35,248 nucleotides of DNA from the NCBI GenBank assembly GCA_039184415.1, contig JBCDBB010000015.1, positions 1-35,248 on the forward strand, in the 5' to 3' direction. The notes under the pieces were generated by a model. That model had not been told where the DNA came from. It made no database searches and saw only the letters and a program-made list of their open reading frames with translations. Below are positions 1 to 7,205 of this stretch, piece by piece. The DNA comes from JANSYP01 sp039184415 (GTDB taxonomy: Bacteria > Pseudomonadota > Alphaproteobacteria > Rhodobacterales > Rhodobacteraceae). The stretch's first letter is position 1. Every line of letters begins with the position of its first letter. A program made the translations under genes and the position numbers.

Positions 1-253
1 CAAAGAGATCCTTCCAGGACACCGGCACGCCATCGAGGGGGCCGAGCCTTTCGCCCGCCGCCGCGCGCGCCTTGGCGGCCTGCGCCTCCGACAGCGCGCG
101 GTCCACGGTCAGCCGGGCATAGATCCGCTCGCCATATTCATGCCCCTCTGCCGCGGCGAGGTAGTGCTGGGTCAGCGCGACCGGGTCGATCTCGCCCGCG
201 CCGATCCCGCGGCCCAGGGCGCGCGCCTCCATCCATAGCCAACTGTCCGACAT
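1..253 (-). CDS. Amidase-signature family protein, N-terminal part (cut by window edge)
   Basis: The 84 visible residues begin MSDSWLWMEARAL and end with GPLDGVPVSWKDLF. That ending is the conserved block of amidase-signature enzymes (GatA, allophanate hydrolase and relatives), in which the Lys of the WKD step (residue 81) is the base of the Ser-cisSer-Lys triad. The serines and the rest of the protein lie outside the window, so substrate and exact role cannot be read. The helical segment before this block, with an early LTQHYLAAAE-type stretch, also fits the family. The gene diverges from ubiH; a weak promoter-like pair (TTGTCC, 17 bases, TAGCGT on the minus strand) lies upstream. It could be a biosynthetic amidase or a GatA paralogue; the true GatA is less likely because no gatB or gatC is visible alongside. 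Confidence 0.8.
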   Translation of the reverse strand, partial: MSDSWLWMEARALGRGIGAGEIDPVALTQHYLAAAEGHEYGERIYARLTVDRALSEAQAAKARAAAGERLGPLDGVPVSWKDLF

Positions 254-344
254 CGTGACTGCACCCCTCGTCCAACTGTCGCAGCGCACGCTAATCGGCT
301 GCCACGCGATGGACAATGCCGCCACCGCGGTCATATTCCGCCCC

Positions 345-1580
345 ATGGAACAGACCTCGGCACCAAACAGCGTCCTCATCGTCGGCGGCGGGTTGAACGG
401 CGCAGCACTCGCACTCGGTCTGGCGCAGGCGGGTCAGGCCGTGACGCTGATCGATGCGCTCCCGCGCGAAACCCGCGACACCCCGGACTTCGATGGACGG
501 TCCTACGCCCTTTCCCTGGCGTCGATACGGATGCTGGAAGCGCTCGGGCTTTGGGACGCGCTCGACGGCGATGCGCAACCCATTCTGGGAGTCAAGGTCT
601 GCGACGGCCGCGTTGGCGAGGGGCCCGGCCCGTTCGTGATGGAGTTCGACCACGCGGAGCTGGAGGAAGGCCCTCTCGGTCATATGATCGAGGACCGCCA
701 CCTGCGCCATGCCCTGCTCGCCGCCACCGCCGACCACCCGGATATTGCCGAGTTGTCCGCGGTCACCGTCGCCGATCAGAGCGTCGATGACCGCGCGGTG
801 AGTGTGACGCTCTCGGACGGGACGACCTGCGAGGGTGCCCTGCTGATCGGGGCGGACGGGCGCGGCGGGGCCGTGGCGACGCGGGCCGGGATCGCACGCG
901 ATGTGACGGACTACCGTCAGTCGGCGCTGGTCTGTGCGGTCGCTCATGAGCTGCCCCACCACGGGATCGCACATCAGTTCTTTCTCCCGCCGGGGCCGCT
1001 TGCGATCCTGCCCCTCACCGGCAACCGGTCCTCCATCGTCTGGAGCGAGGAGACCGCGCAGGCCGCTTCCATCCACGCACTAGATGACGCGCAGTTCCTG
1101 CAGGTGCTGCACCCGCGTTTCGGCGATTTCCTGGGCGGCATCACGCTGGCCGGGAAACGCTACAGCTACCCGCTCAACCGTACGCTGGCGCGCCGCTTCG
1201 TGGCCCCGCGCCTCGCGCTCGTGGGCGATTCGGTCCGCGGCGTGCATCCGATCGCGGGTCAGGGTCTGAACGCGGGCCTGCGCGATTGCGCGGCGCTCGC
1301 GGAGGTCCTGACCGACGCAAGGCGGCGCGGCGAGGATATCGCCTCCCCCCTGGTGCTGGAGCGCTACGAGATCTGGCGCCGCGCCGACAGCAAGGCGCTC
1401 GCCACCGCGACCGACGGGTTCAACCGCCTTTTTTCCAATGACAATCCGCTCTTGCGGCTGGGGCGCGGGCTGGGGCTGGCCGCGGTCAACGCCTCGCCCA
1501 TGCTCCGGCGCAGTTTCATGCGCGAGGCGGCGGGCCTGACCGGCGATCTGCCGCGTCTGATGACCGGCGCGGCGCTCTAG
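345..1580 (+). CDS. ubiH: UbiH/UbiF-type FAD-dependent ubiquinone-biosynthesis hydroxylase
   Basis: A 411-residue flavoprotein monooxygenase that should hydroxylate the aromatic ring of a ubiquinone precursor using FAD, NAD(P)H and O2. The Rossmann dinucleotide motif GGGLNGA is at about residues 14-20. It is followed by DGRSYAL, the GADGRGG loop near the middle, and the second FAD motif LVGDSVRGVHPIAGQGLN near residues 290-310, the classic UbiH/COQ6 signature. I chose the ATG at 345. The in-frame GTG at 255 and ATG at 309 would add 30 or 12 residues ahead of the usual N-terminus and leave almost no room for promoters between this gene and the divergent amidase gene. Which ring position (UbiF, UbiH, UbiI or UbiL type) it hydroxylates cannot be decided by eye. 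It converges on the Trm112/LON/thioredoxin operon. Confidence 0.87.
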   Translation: MEQTSAPNSVLIVGGGLNGAALALGLAQAGQAVTLIDALPRETRDTPDFDGRSYALSLASIRMLEALGLWDALDGDAQPILGVKVCDGRVGEGPGPFVMEFDHAELEEGPLGHMIEDRHLRHALLAATADHPDIAELSAVTVADQSVDDRAVSVTLSDGTTCEGALLIGADGRGGAVATRAGIARDVTDYRQSALVCAVAHELPHHGIAHQFFLPPGPLAILPLTGNRSSIVWSEETAQAASIHALDDAQFLQVLHPRFGDFLGGITLAGKRYSYPLNRTLARRFVAPRLALVGDSVRGVHPIAGQGLNAGLRDCAALAEVLTDARRRGEDIASPLVLERYEIWRRADSKALATATDGFNRLFSNDNPLLRLGRGLGLAAVNASPMLRRSFMREAAGLTGDLPRLMTGAAL

Positions 1581-1594
1581 CCGCCTGCCCCGGC

Positions 1595-1780
1595 TCAGTC
1601 GAGCTCGCGGGCCTCGTCGACCAGAAGCACCGGGATCCCGTTGCGGATCGGAAAGGCAAGCTTGGCGGTCTTCGACACCAGCTCCTGCCGGGCGGCGTCA
1701 TAATCGAGCCGCGCCTGGGAGCGCGGACAGACCAGCGCCTCCAACATGTGGCGATCGAACCCCGGCGGATCCGACGACAT
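1595..1780 (-). CDS. Trm112-like small protein (YcaR/UPF0434 type)
   Basis: A 61-residue protein with the pattern of Trm112-like proteins: LEALVCPRSQARLDYD near the start, then a region rich in short strands, FPIRNGIPVLLVDEAR, to the end. Eukaryotic Trm112 activates methyltransferases; the bacterial YcaR-type function is poorly defined. Only the first of the usual cysteine pairs is present (CPRS rather than CPxC), so a zinc ribbon is unlikely. The start is the ATG at 1780, five bases after the stop of the LON-domain gene, so the two are probably cotranscribed and translationally linked. An upstream extension of this open frame overlaps the LON gene and is not used. The family call is fairly secure; the function is not known. 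Confidence 0.82.
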   Translation of the reverse strand: MSSDPPGFDRHMLEALVCPRSQARLDYDAARQELVSKTAKLAFPIRNGIPVLLVDEARELD

Positions 1781-1785
1781 GTCGG

Positions 1786-2430
1786 TCACTGCATGACCTC
1801 TTCGCTGTTGCCTCCGCGCAGGGCGAACTCGATCAGCGTGACCAGCGTCTCGCGCCGGGTGGTCAGCGATGGTGCCTCCAGCAGGGCCTGCTTGTCTTCG
1901 TGATCGAACGGGCAGAGCATCGACAGCGAATTGATCAGCAGCTCGTTCTCGGCTTCTTTCAGACTGTCCCAGTCCGTCGACAGCCCCTTGGCCTCGAAAA
2001 ACCTCTGCAGGAGCCCGAGGAACGCCTTGCGGTCGAATTCCTTGTCTTTCTCCACCGCGCCCAGATCGCGCTCGAACCCCGACCAGGCGACGTCGGCGCG
2101 GATATAGGGCGTGAACCCCTCCACCTCGCGGGTGATCCGGAACCGCGACGCACCGCTCAGCGTGATCATGTAGCGCCCGTCCTCGGTTTCCGAGAAGGCC
2201 GTCAACCGGCCCGAGCAACCGATGGCATGGAGCTTGCGATCGCTGCTGCCGGGCACCTCGCGCGGCTGGATCATCCCGATCAGCCGGTGCGAGGTCTTCA
2301 GCGTGTCGTCGAGCATCGCCAGATACCGCGGCTCGAAGATGTGCAGCGGCAGACGCGCGCGCGGCAGCAAAAGCGCGCCGGGCAACGGGAACAACGGGAT
2401 TGAGTCGGGAAGGTCGGCCGCTTGAATCAT
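1786..2430 (-). CDS. LON substrate-binding-domain protein (no ATPase or protease domain)
   Basis: A 214-residue protein that matches only the N-terminal substrate-recognition domain of Lon protease. It starts DLPDSIPLFPLPGALLLPRARLPLHIFEPRY (residues about 7-37, typical of the domain) and continues through GCSGRLTAFSETEDGRYMITLSGASRFRI. There is no Walker A, Walker B or Ser-Lys protease segment. Free-standing LON proteins of this size are common in alphaproteobacteria and are thought to bind proteins or peptides; no reaction is established. It sits 26 bases downstream of the thioredoxin/TPR gene and 5 bases upstream of the Trm112-like gene, so the three form one minus-strand operon with a plausible role in protein quality control. 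The ATG at 2430 is the natural start. Confidence 0.9.
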   Translation of the reverse strand: MIQAADLPDSIPLFPLPGALLLPRARLPLHIFEPRYLAMLDDTLKTSHRLIGMIQPREVPGSSDRKLHAIGCSGRLTAFSETEDGRYMITLSGASRFRITREVEGFTPYIRADVAWSGFERDLGAVEKDKEFDRKAFLGLLQRFFEAKGLSTDWDSLKEAENELLINSLSMLCPFDHEDKQALLEAPSLTTRRETLVTLIEFALRGGNSEEVMQ

Positions 2431-2456
2431 GGCTATCAGCTAGGACTGATGCCGGA

Positions 2457-3365
2457 TCAGGCAAATATCATGGATGAGAGCTTCCGGCGTCCGTTGAGCG
2501 CGATGGGATCGTCGGGCTTGAGCGCCTCGAAAATCGTGAAGAGCTGCGCCTTGGCCGCGCCGTCGTTCCAATCGCGGTCCTTGCGGAAGAGCGTCAGCAG
2601 CTCCTCGACCGCGCCCTCTACGCTGCCTTCGGCGTGGAGCGCCTTGGCCAGTTCGAACCGCGCCTCCAGATCGTCCGCGTCGGCAGCGACGGCCGCACGC
2701 AGCTCTGCCACGGGTCCGGCATCGGCGGCCTGTTTGGCCAGATCGAGCTGCGCCCGCGCGGCTTCGACCTCCGGCGCTTTCGCCATCTCCGGATCGGCAT
2801 TGTTGAGCAGCGCCTCGGCCTGGTCGGTCTCGCCCATGGCCAGATGGGCGCGCGCCAGCCCGCCGAAGGCGGCCGCGTTGGCCGGGTCTTCGCCCAGGAT
2901 CGCGGCAAAGGTCTGGGCGGCGTCGACCACGGCCCCCTCGCTCAGCATGTCCTCGGCCGCGGAAATCGCATCCGACAGCCCGCCATCGCCGGCGAGCCCG
3001 GCGACGCGGGTGATGAAATCCTTGATTTCGGAGCCCGCGACCGCGCCCTGGAACCCGTCGACCGGCTGGCCCTTCCAGAAGGCATAGACCGTCGGGATCG
3101 ACTGGATGCGCAGCTGCGCCGCGATGGCCTGCGCCTCGTCGACATTGATCTTGACCATGCGGACCTTGCCGCCGGCCTCGGTCACCGCCGCTTCGAGCGC
3201 GGGGCCGAGCGTCTTGCAGGGCCCGCACCAGGGTGCCCAGAAATCGACGATGATCGGCACTTCCTGGCTGGCGTCGACGACGTCCGCCATGAAGGTTGCC
3301 TGGGTGCCATCCTTGATCAGATCGCCAGCGGCGGGTGCGGCGGGCGTTGTACCGAATTCAAGCAT
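2457..3365 (-). CDS. Thioredoxin-domain/TPR co-chaperone, YbbN (CnoX)-like
   Basis: A 302-residue protein with an N-terminal thioredoxin fold (about residues 20-130) and a C-terminal helical TPR-like region (about 135-300). The active site WCGPCK is intact (Cys47 and Cys50), and the cis-proline motif SIPTVYAF is near residue 90. E. coli YbbN (CnoX) has the same architecture and works as a holdase and redox co-chaperone. E. coli YbbN has SXXC rather than CXXC, whereas alphaproteobacterial homologues, as here, often keep both cysteines and may act as true oxidoreductases. Leading position in the operon with the LON-domain and Trm112-like genes supports a proteostasis role. The last TPR residues are followed closely by the LON gene. 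Confidence 0.9.
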   Translation of the reverse strand: MLEFGTTPAAPAAGDLIKDGTQATFMADVVDASQEVPIIVDFWAPWCGPCKTLGPALEAAVTEAGGKVRMVKINVDEAQAIAAQLRIQSIPTVYAFWKGQPVDGFQGAVAGSEIKDFITRVAGLAGDGGLSDAISAAEDMLSEGAVVDAAQTFAAILGEDPANAAAFGGLARAHLAMGETDQAEALLNNADPEMAKAPEVEAARAQLDLAKQAADAGPVAELRAAVAADADDLEARFELAKALHAEGSVEGAVEELLTLFRKDRDWNDGAAKAQLFTIFEALKPDDPIALNGRRKLSSMIFA

Positions 3366-3394
3366 CCTGGTCCCCCATCGGTCTTGGTTTTGCT

Positions 3395-3425
3395 CCTATA
3401 TGCTCGCGACGGGGGCAGAGTCCAA
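3395..3425 (-). promoter_or_regulatory. Possible promoter for the thioredoxin/LON/Trm112 operon
   Basis: Read on the minus strand, TTGGAC (3420-3425) is followed after 19 bases by TATAGG (3395-3400); an 18-base spacing gives ATATAG. It lies about 30 bases upstream of the ATG at 3365, inside the gap between two divergent genes. Spacing is longer than ideal, so this is only a candidate. Confidence 0.3.
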
Positions 3426-3448
3426 GACCAGAACGGAGACCGAGGCCA

Positions 3449-3958
3449 ATGAGCCGGATATTGAAGGCAATCGAACGCATGATGGCGATGGATGAGGCGG
3501 CCTGGGCACGCCACGCCAATCCGTGGAGCGTCTGGACCCGCATGGCGATCCTGCCCCTGGCGGCTCTGACGATCTGGAGCCGGGTCTGGATCGGCTGGGC
3601 CGCGCTTGGTCCGCTGGCCCTGCTCCTGATCTGGGTCTGGCTCAACCCGCGTGCCTTTCCCCCGCCGCGGACCACCGATCACTGGGCGGCCAGGGCGACC
3701 TTCGGAGAGCGCGTCCTGCTCAACCGCGCCGCGGTGCCGATCCCTGCGCATCACCGCCGTGCGGCGACGATCCTCGGCACCGTCGCGGGCCTCGGGCTGG
3801 TGCCGCTCGCCTGGGGGCTCTGGGCGCTGGATGCCTGGGCCGTCGGGTGCGGCCTGCTGCTGACGGTCGGCGGAAAACTCTGGTTTCTGGATCGGATGGT
3901 CTGGCTCTACCAGGATATGGCACCGCACGTTCCGGCCTACCGCACCTGGCTGCGCTGA
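3449..3958 (+). CDS. DUF6653 family small membrane protein
   Basis: A 169-residue protein starting MSRILKAIERMMAMDE. Two features mark the family: ARHANPWSVWTRM near residue 20 and PPRTTDHWAARATFGERV near residues 70-90. Two hydrophobic regions (about 34-65 and 110-145, each possibly a hairpin) suggest an inner-membrane protein. No catalytic motif or known function is evident. I chose the ATG at 3449, preceded by a GGAGA ribosome-binding site, over a longer frame beginning at 3335 that would overlap the divergent thioredoxin gene. Its last 22 bases overlap, in the opposite direction, the end of the DUF2478 gene. Confidence 0.82.
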   Translation: MSRILKAIERMMAMDEAAWARHANPWSVWTRMAILPLAALTIWSRVWIGWAALGPLALLLIWVWLNPRAFPPPRTTDHWAARATFGERVLLNRAAVPIPAHHRRAATILGTVAGLGLVPLAWGLWALDAWAVGCGLLLTVGGKLWFLDRMVWLYQDMAPHVPAYRTWLR

Positions 3959-4533
3959 TCCCCGATCCGAACCGCCTCGCCCCCTTGGTCTTGTGTGCCG
4001 GCGTCCTCGCCCGCCATCCCCACACCGCGCAGCAGCGCCGCGGCGTCGCGCCCGTCAAGCTCCATGGCCAGACCGCCATGGTAGCCGGCCCAGGCCTCGG
4101 CAAAGCCCGTCCGATACGCCACCAGAACCGGCACGGACCTCTCCATGCAGGTCTCGATCACGCCGCAGAACCCGCGGCCCTCGGCCTCCGCCTTGCCAAA
4201 GCGGCTGACGATCACCAGCGCGGGCACCAGCGCGGGCGCACACGCGGCAACGGCCCGCTCCAGATCGGCGGCGCGCTCGGTCAGGGCGGCCCAGTCCAGA
4301 TTGCAGCCCGACGCCCCCGGACCACGCTTTTCGCTGATGTCGTGGGCAACCCCGGTGGCCAGATCGTGCAACAGGATGCCAGGGCAGCTGCAATCCGGCG
4401 CGCTGAGACGCTCCTGCACATAGCCCGCCACCGGCAGCCCGCGCGCGCGCAGCCCGCCGGCCATGGCGCGCAGCAGGTCGTCGACCCGTGGCCCCTCCTC
4501 GCGGCAGAGGCCAAAGAGCATCTGCTCAGACAT
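3937..4533 (-). CDS. DUF2478 family protein
   Basis: A 198-residue protein starting MSEQMLFGLCREEGPRVDDLL. It resembles DUF2478 in order: GYVQERLSAPDCSCPGILLHDL near residues 37-58, then ISEKRGPGASGCNLDWAAL, and VIVSRFGKAEAEGRGF near residues 105-122. The family is sometimes found beside molybdate-uptake genes and has a possible nucleotide-binding fold, but its function is not established and no molybdate genes are visible here. The start ATG overlaps the stop codon of exonuclease III by 8 bases, so translation is probably coupled. The C-terminal end is low-complexity (EDAGTQDQGGEAVRIGDQ) and overlaps the DUF6653 gene end by 22 bases. An in-frame extension upstream into the exonuclease gene is rejected. 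Confidence 0.75.
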   Translation of the reverse strand: MSEQMLFGLCREEGPRVDDLLRAMAGGLRARGLPVAGYVQERLSAPDCSCPGILLHDLATGVAHDISEKRGPGASGCNLDWAALTERAADLERAVAACAPALVPALVIVSRFGKAEAEGRGFCGVIETCMERSVPVLVAYRTGFAEAWAGYHGGLAMELDGRDAAALLRGVGMAGEDAGTQDQGGEAVRIGDQRSQVR

Positions 4534-5314
4534 CGAACGTCGCAAAGACCGGCGCGTGGTCCGACGGTTTCTCCCAGCCGCGCACATCGCGCAGAACCCG
4601 CGATCCATGGGCCGCCCCGGACAGATCGCGCGAGGCCCAGACATGGTCCAGCCGGCGGCCCTTGTCGGCGGCGTCCCAGTCCCGGGCGCGGTAGCTCCAC
4701 CAGGAATAGAGCTGCCCCTCGGGGATATCCGCGCGGGTGACATCGGCCCATCCCCCGGCCTCGCGGGCGTCCTCGAACGCCTCGACCTCGACGGGGGTGT
4801 GGCTGACCACTTTCAGAAGCTGCTTGTGCGACCAGACATCATCCTCGCGCGGGGCGATGTTCAGATCACCGACCAGAATCGATTTCTCCGGCGTCTCATC
4901 GCGGAACCAGTCACGCATCTCGGCCACGAAATCGAGCTTGTGGCCGAACTTGTCGTTCACCTCGCGGTCGGGCACGTCGCCGCCCGCAGGGACATAGCAG
5001 TTGTGGATCGTGATCCCGTTCTCCAGCCGGGCCGCGACATGGCGCGCATCGCCCTTGCCGACGAAGTCGCGTTGGCCGGCATCCTCCAGCGGCAGCCGCG
5101 ACAGGATCGCCACCCCGTTATAGCTCTTCTGGCCGCGCGCGACGCAATGCCCGTACCCCGCCGCGGCGAAAAGCTCGACCGGGATCTTGTCGACCGTGCA
5201 TTTGCATTCCTGAAGGCAGAGCACATCGGGGGCCTCCTCGCGCAAAAGACGGGTAACGAGATCGGCGCGCAGACGCACGGAGTTGATGTTCCAGGTGGCC
5301 AGGGTAAAGGGCAT
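4526..5314 (-). CDS. xth: Exodeoxyribonuclease III (AP endonuclease family)
   Basis: A 262-residue enzyme of the exonuclease III/AP endonuclease family, which cleaves DNA at abasic sites and removes 3' blocking groups in base-excision repair. The signature motifs are all present: LATWNINSVRLR at the N-terminus (metal-site Asn), VLCLQECKC with the metal-ligand Glu near residue 36, GDLNIAPREDDVW in the middle, WSYRARDWDAADKGRRLDH near residue 220 and the catalytic SDHAPV near the C-terminus. The start is the ATG at 5314; an in-frame upstream extension to 5551 has no homology-like content. It is followed by an overlapping DUF2478 gene. E. coli has one xthA; alphaproteobacteria often have two paralogues, so the exact subtype is uncertain. 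Confidence 0.94.
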   Translation of the reverse strand: MPFTLATWNINSVRLRADLVTRLLREEAPDVLCLQECKCTVDKIPVELFAAAGYGHCVARGQKSYNGVAILSRLPLEDAGQRDFVGKGDARHVAARLENGITIHNCYVPAGGDVPDREVNDKFGHKLDFVAEMRDWFRDETPEKSILVGDLNIAPREDDVWSHKQLLKVVSHTPVEVEAFEDAREAGGWADVTRADIPEGQLYSWWSYRARDWDAADKGRRLDHVWASRDLSGAAHGSRVLRDVRGWEKPSDHAPVFATFDV

Positions 5315-5522
5315 GGGTGACAGGCTCTCATGAATTGGATGCGGTCTGTTACCGGCTGGTCCGGCGGGCTGAAAGCGAAATCCCACCCGCTGCCGCGCGC
5401 CGCCACTGTGGCGCGTCTGCATCAATCGCGCCGCCCCGGCGTCCACAGCCGTCAGCTTCGCGCTTGGGAACGCGCGGCCCGCCGCGTATGACCCCGCCTG
5501 ATACCTATGGGGAGACGGCCGG

Positions 5523-6227
5523 GTGAACGGGTTGCAGCGCCGCTGGCGCAACTTCGAAATCCGCTTGCAGAAAAGCGACAGGATTCAGAACGCGCTCAAG
5601 GCGCTCTACACGCGCTACGTCTCCTTTTGCTACCGGACGATCCGCTGGGAACGGCTGGGGCTGGAAATCTACGAGGCCGACGTCGCGCGCGGCGTGCCGC
5701 GGCTTTTGTGCTTCTGGCACGAACAACTGGTGATGATGCCCTACATGCGCGACTGGAGCGATCATGGCGCCGGTGCCATCGTCAGCCGCCATGCCGATGC
5801 GCAGATCATGGCGGCGCACATGCGCGGGATGGGCATCGAGATCATCGAGGTGGGCACCTCGGACGTCAATATCGGACCCGTGCGCGACTCGGTGCGCCAT
5901 TTGCGCGCCGGAAAGACGCTGGCGATCACCGTCGACGGGCCCATGGGCCCTGCCCGCGAACCGAAACCCGGGGCGCTCGTCATCGCCAGCCTGGCCCGTC
6001 TACCGGTCAGCCCCTGCGCCTGCACCGTCACCCGCTTCATCCGCCTTCGGACCTGGGACCGGCTGATCGTGCCGCTGCCCTGGGGACGCGGGGTGATCTC
6101 GGTCGGCGAGGGCTTCACCCCGAAACCGAAGATGACCGAGGCCGAAATGACCGAGGCCCAGGCGCGGCTGACAGACCTGATCGAAGCACAAGAAGACATC
6201 TGCGCCCAGCACCTGAAACAGGCATAA
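5523..6227 (+). CDS. DUF374 lysophospholipid acyltransferase-like protein
   Basis: A 234-residue protein matching the DUF374 family, a branch of the PlsC/LPLAT acyltransferase fold. The region YRTIRWERLGLEIYEA leads to CFWHEQLVMMPYMR near residues 63-76. The His of FWHEQ stands where the HxxxxD catalytic motif begins in classical acyltransferases, but the paired Asp is not in the usual place. The second motif is VDGPMGPAREPKPGALVIAS near residues 138-157. The substrate is unknown; relatives lie near lipid A genes. The start is a GTG at 5523 preceded by GGGGAGA; no ATG fits better in this frame. Near the C-terminus a short direct repeat encodes MTEAEMTEAQ. The stop codon runs straight into a GC-rich hairpin. 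Confidence 0.8.
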   Translation: MNGLQRRWRNFEIRLQKSDRIQNALKALYTRYVSFCYRTIRWERLGLEIYEADVARGVPRLLCFWHEQLVMMPYMRDWSDHGAGAIVSRHADAQIMAAHMRGMGIEIIEVGTSDVNIGPVRDSVRHLRAGKTLAITVDGPMGPAREPKPGALVIASLARLPVSPCACTVTRFIRLRTWDRLIVPLPWGRGVISVGEGFTPKPKMTEAEMTEAQARLTDLIEAQEDICAQHLKQA

Positions 6228-6253
6228 AAAAGGCCCGCGCCGAGGCGCGGGCC
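6226..6253 (-). terminator. Rho-independent terminator reading the minus strand
   Basis: GGCCCGCGCC (6232-6241) and GGCGCGGGCC (6244-6253) form a near-perfect GC stem. On the minus strand it is followed by six T residues (6226-6231), the correct polarity for ending transcripts from the response-regulator gene at 6396-7082. On the plus strand the run is on the wrong side, although the hairpin directly follows the DUF374 stop and may also slow plus-strand transcription. Confidence 0.75.
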
Positions 6254-6374
6254 AGTCCAACAGGGAGGTTGTGCCATAACCCCGGCACAAGGGGATCTTT
6301 CACATGCACCATGCCGAATATGGACCCGTCGGCACAATGCGACTTTCCGACATGGGACTTTTGTCTCGGTCCCT
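6226..6374 (-). ncRNA. Candidate 3'UTR-derived small RNA downstream of the response regulator
   Basis: The minus-strand region after the response-regulator stop holds stacked inverted repeats. GGGAC/GTCCC lies at 6354-6358 and 6369-6373. GTCGG/CCGAC lies at 6328-6332 and 6347-6351. A 7-base stem TTGTGCC/GGCACAA lies at 6269-6275 and 6284-6290. Read on the minus strand, the last hairpin is followed by an apparently unpaired CCTCCC (complement of a Shine-Dalgarno core) and then the strong terminator with its U tail. Hairpin, anti-Shine-Dalgarno and terminator in that order is the usual shape of a base-pairing bacterial sRNA. No clear internal promoter is seen, so processing from the upstream mRNA is the likelier origin. 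This is an inference from structure only. Confidence 0.3.
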
Positions 6375-6395
6375 TGACGCGCTTTTAACGCAGTC

Positions 6396-7082
6396 TCAGG
6401 CCACCAGCCGGTAGCCGCCGCTTTCGGTCACCAGAAGGCGCGCGTTCGACGGATCGGGCTCGATCTTCTGGCGCAGGCGGTAGATGTGCGTCTCCAGCGT
6501 GTGGGTCGTCACCCCGGCATTGTAGCCCCAGACTTCGTGCAGCAGCACATCGCGCGCCACGACGCCCTCGGACGCCCGATAGAGAAACTTCAGAATGTTG
6601 GTCTCTTTCTCGGTCAGCCGGATCTTTTTCTCCGCCTCGTCGATCAGCATCTTCATCGACGGCTTGAAAGTGTACGGCCCAAGCTGGAACACCGCGTCCT
6701 CTGACTGCTCGTGCTGGCGCAGCTGCGCCCGGATCCGGGCCAGCAGGACGGGAAACTTGAACGGCTTGGTCACATAGTCGTTGGCCCCGGCATCGAGCCC
6801 CAAGATCGTATCGGCGTCGCTGTCATGGCCGGTGAGCATCACCACGGGGCACTTCACGCCCTGCTTGCGCATCACCCGGCACAGTTCGCGCCCGTCCGTG
6901 TCGGGCAGACCGACATCGAGGATCACCAGATCATAGAGTGCCGATTTGGCCTTGGTCATCGCATCGTGACCGTCTCCGGCCTCGAAAACGTCGAACTCTT
7001 CGGTCATGACGAGCTGTTCCGATAGCGCCTCGCGCAAATCGTCGTCATCATCGACAAGCAGGATTTTTTTCAATGCACCCAT
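6396..7082 (-). CDS. OmpR/PhoB-family response regulator (CenR-like)
   Basis: A 228-residue two-component response regulator. The receiver domain (about residues 1-120) has the acidic cluster DDDDD at 11-15, phosphoacceptor Asp56 in LVILDVGLPD, Thr84 in VVMLTGHDSD and Lys106 in DYVTKPF. The C-terminal winged helix (about 130-228) contains LTEKETNILKFL, THTLETHIYRLRQKIE and the ending ESGGYRLVA, so it should bind DNA as a phosphorylation-regulated dimer. No histidine kinase is adjacent. In organisation and N-terminus it resembles the conserved orphan regulator CenR of alphaproteobacteria, which controls envelope functions, but that assignment is tentative. The ATG at 7082 has an excellent ribosome-binding site (AGAGGAGACC); an in-frame ATG at 7130 is not used. 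Confidence 0.92.
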   Translation of the reverse strand: MGALKKILLVDDDDDLREALSEQLVMTEEFDVFEAGDGHDAMTKAKSALYDLVILDVGLPDTDGRELCRVMRKQGVKCPVVMLTGHDSDADTILGLDAGANDYVTKPFKFPVLLARIRAQLRQHEQSEDAVFQLGPYTFKPSMKMLIDEAEKKIRLTEKETNILKFLYRASEGVVARDVLLHEVWGYNAGVTTHTLETHIYRLRQKIEPDPSNARLLVTESGGYRLVA

Positions 7083-7205
7083 ATCGTTGGTCTCCTCTGT
7101 TGGTCGATGACATGCGTAGCTGCTGGCCAAGCGACAAGATTTGCTGCAATCCTCTCACGCGCTCGTGTGTGAGGAGCGGGCTTTGTTTCAGGATTGCTGC
7201 CAATT

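Noticed and set aside
5330..5491. A 53-residue open frame (starts MNWMRSVTGWSGG) upstream of the DUF374 gene
   Set aside because: No convincing RBS, basic low-complexity ending and no known family; most likely non-coding leader sequence.
6138..6167. Short direct repeat ATGACCGAGGC inside the DUF374 gene
   Set aside because: Only two copies encoding MTEAEMTEAQ; consistent with a small in-frame duplication and not a mobile or regulatory element.
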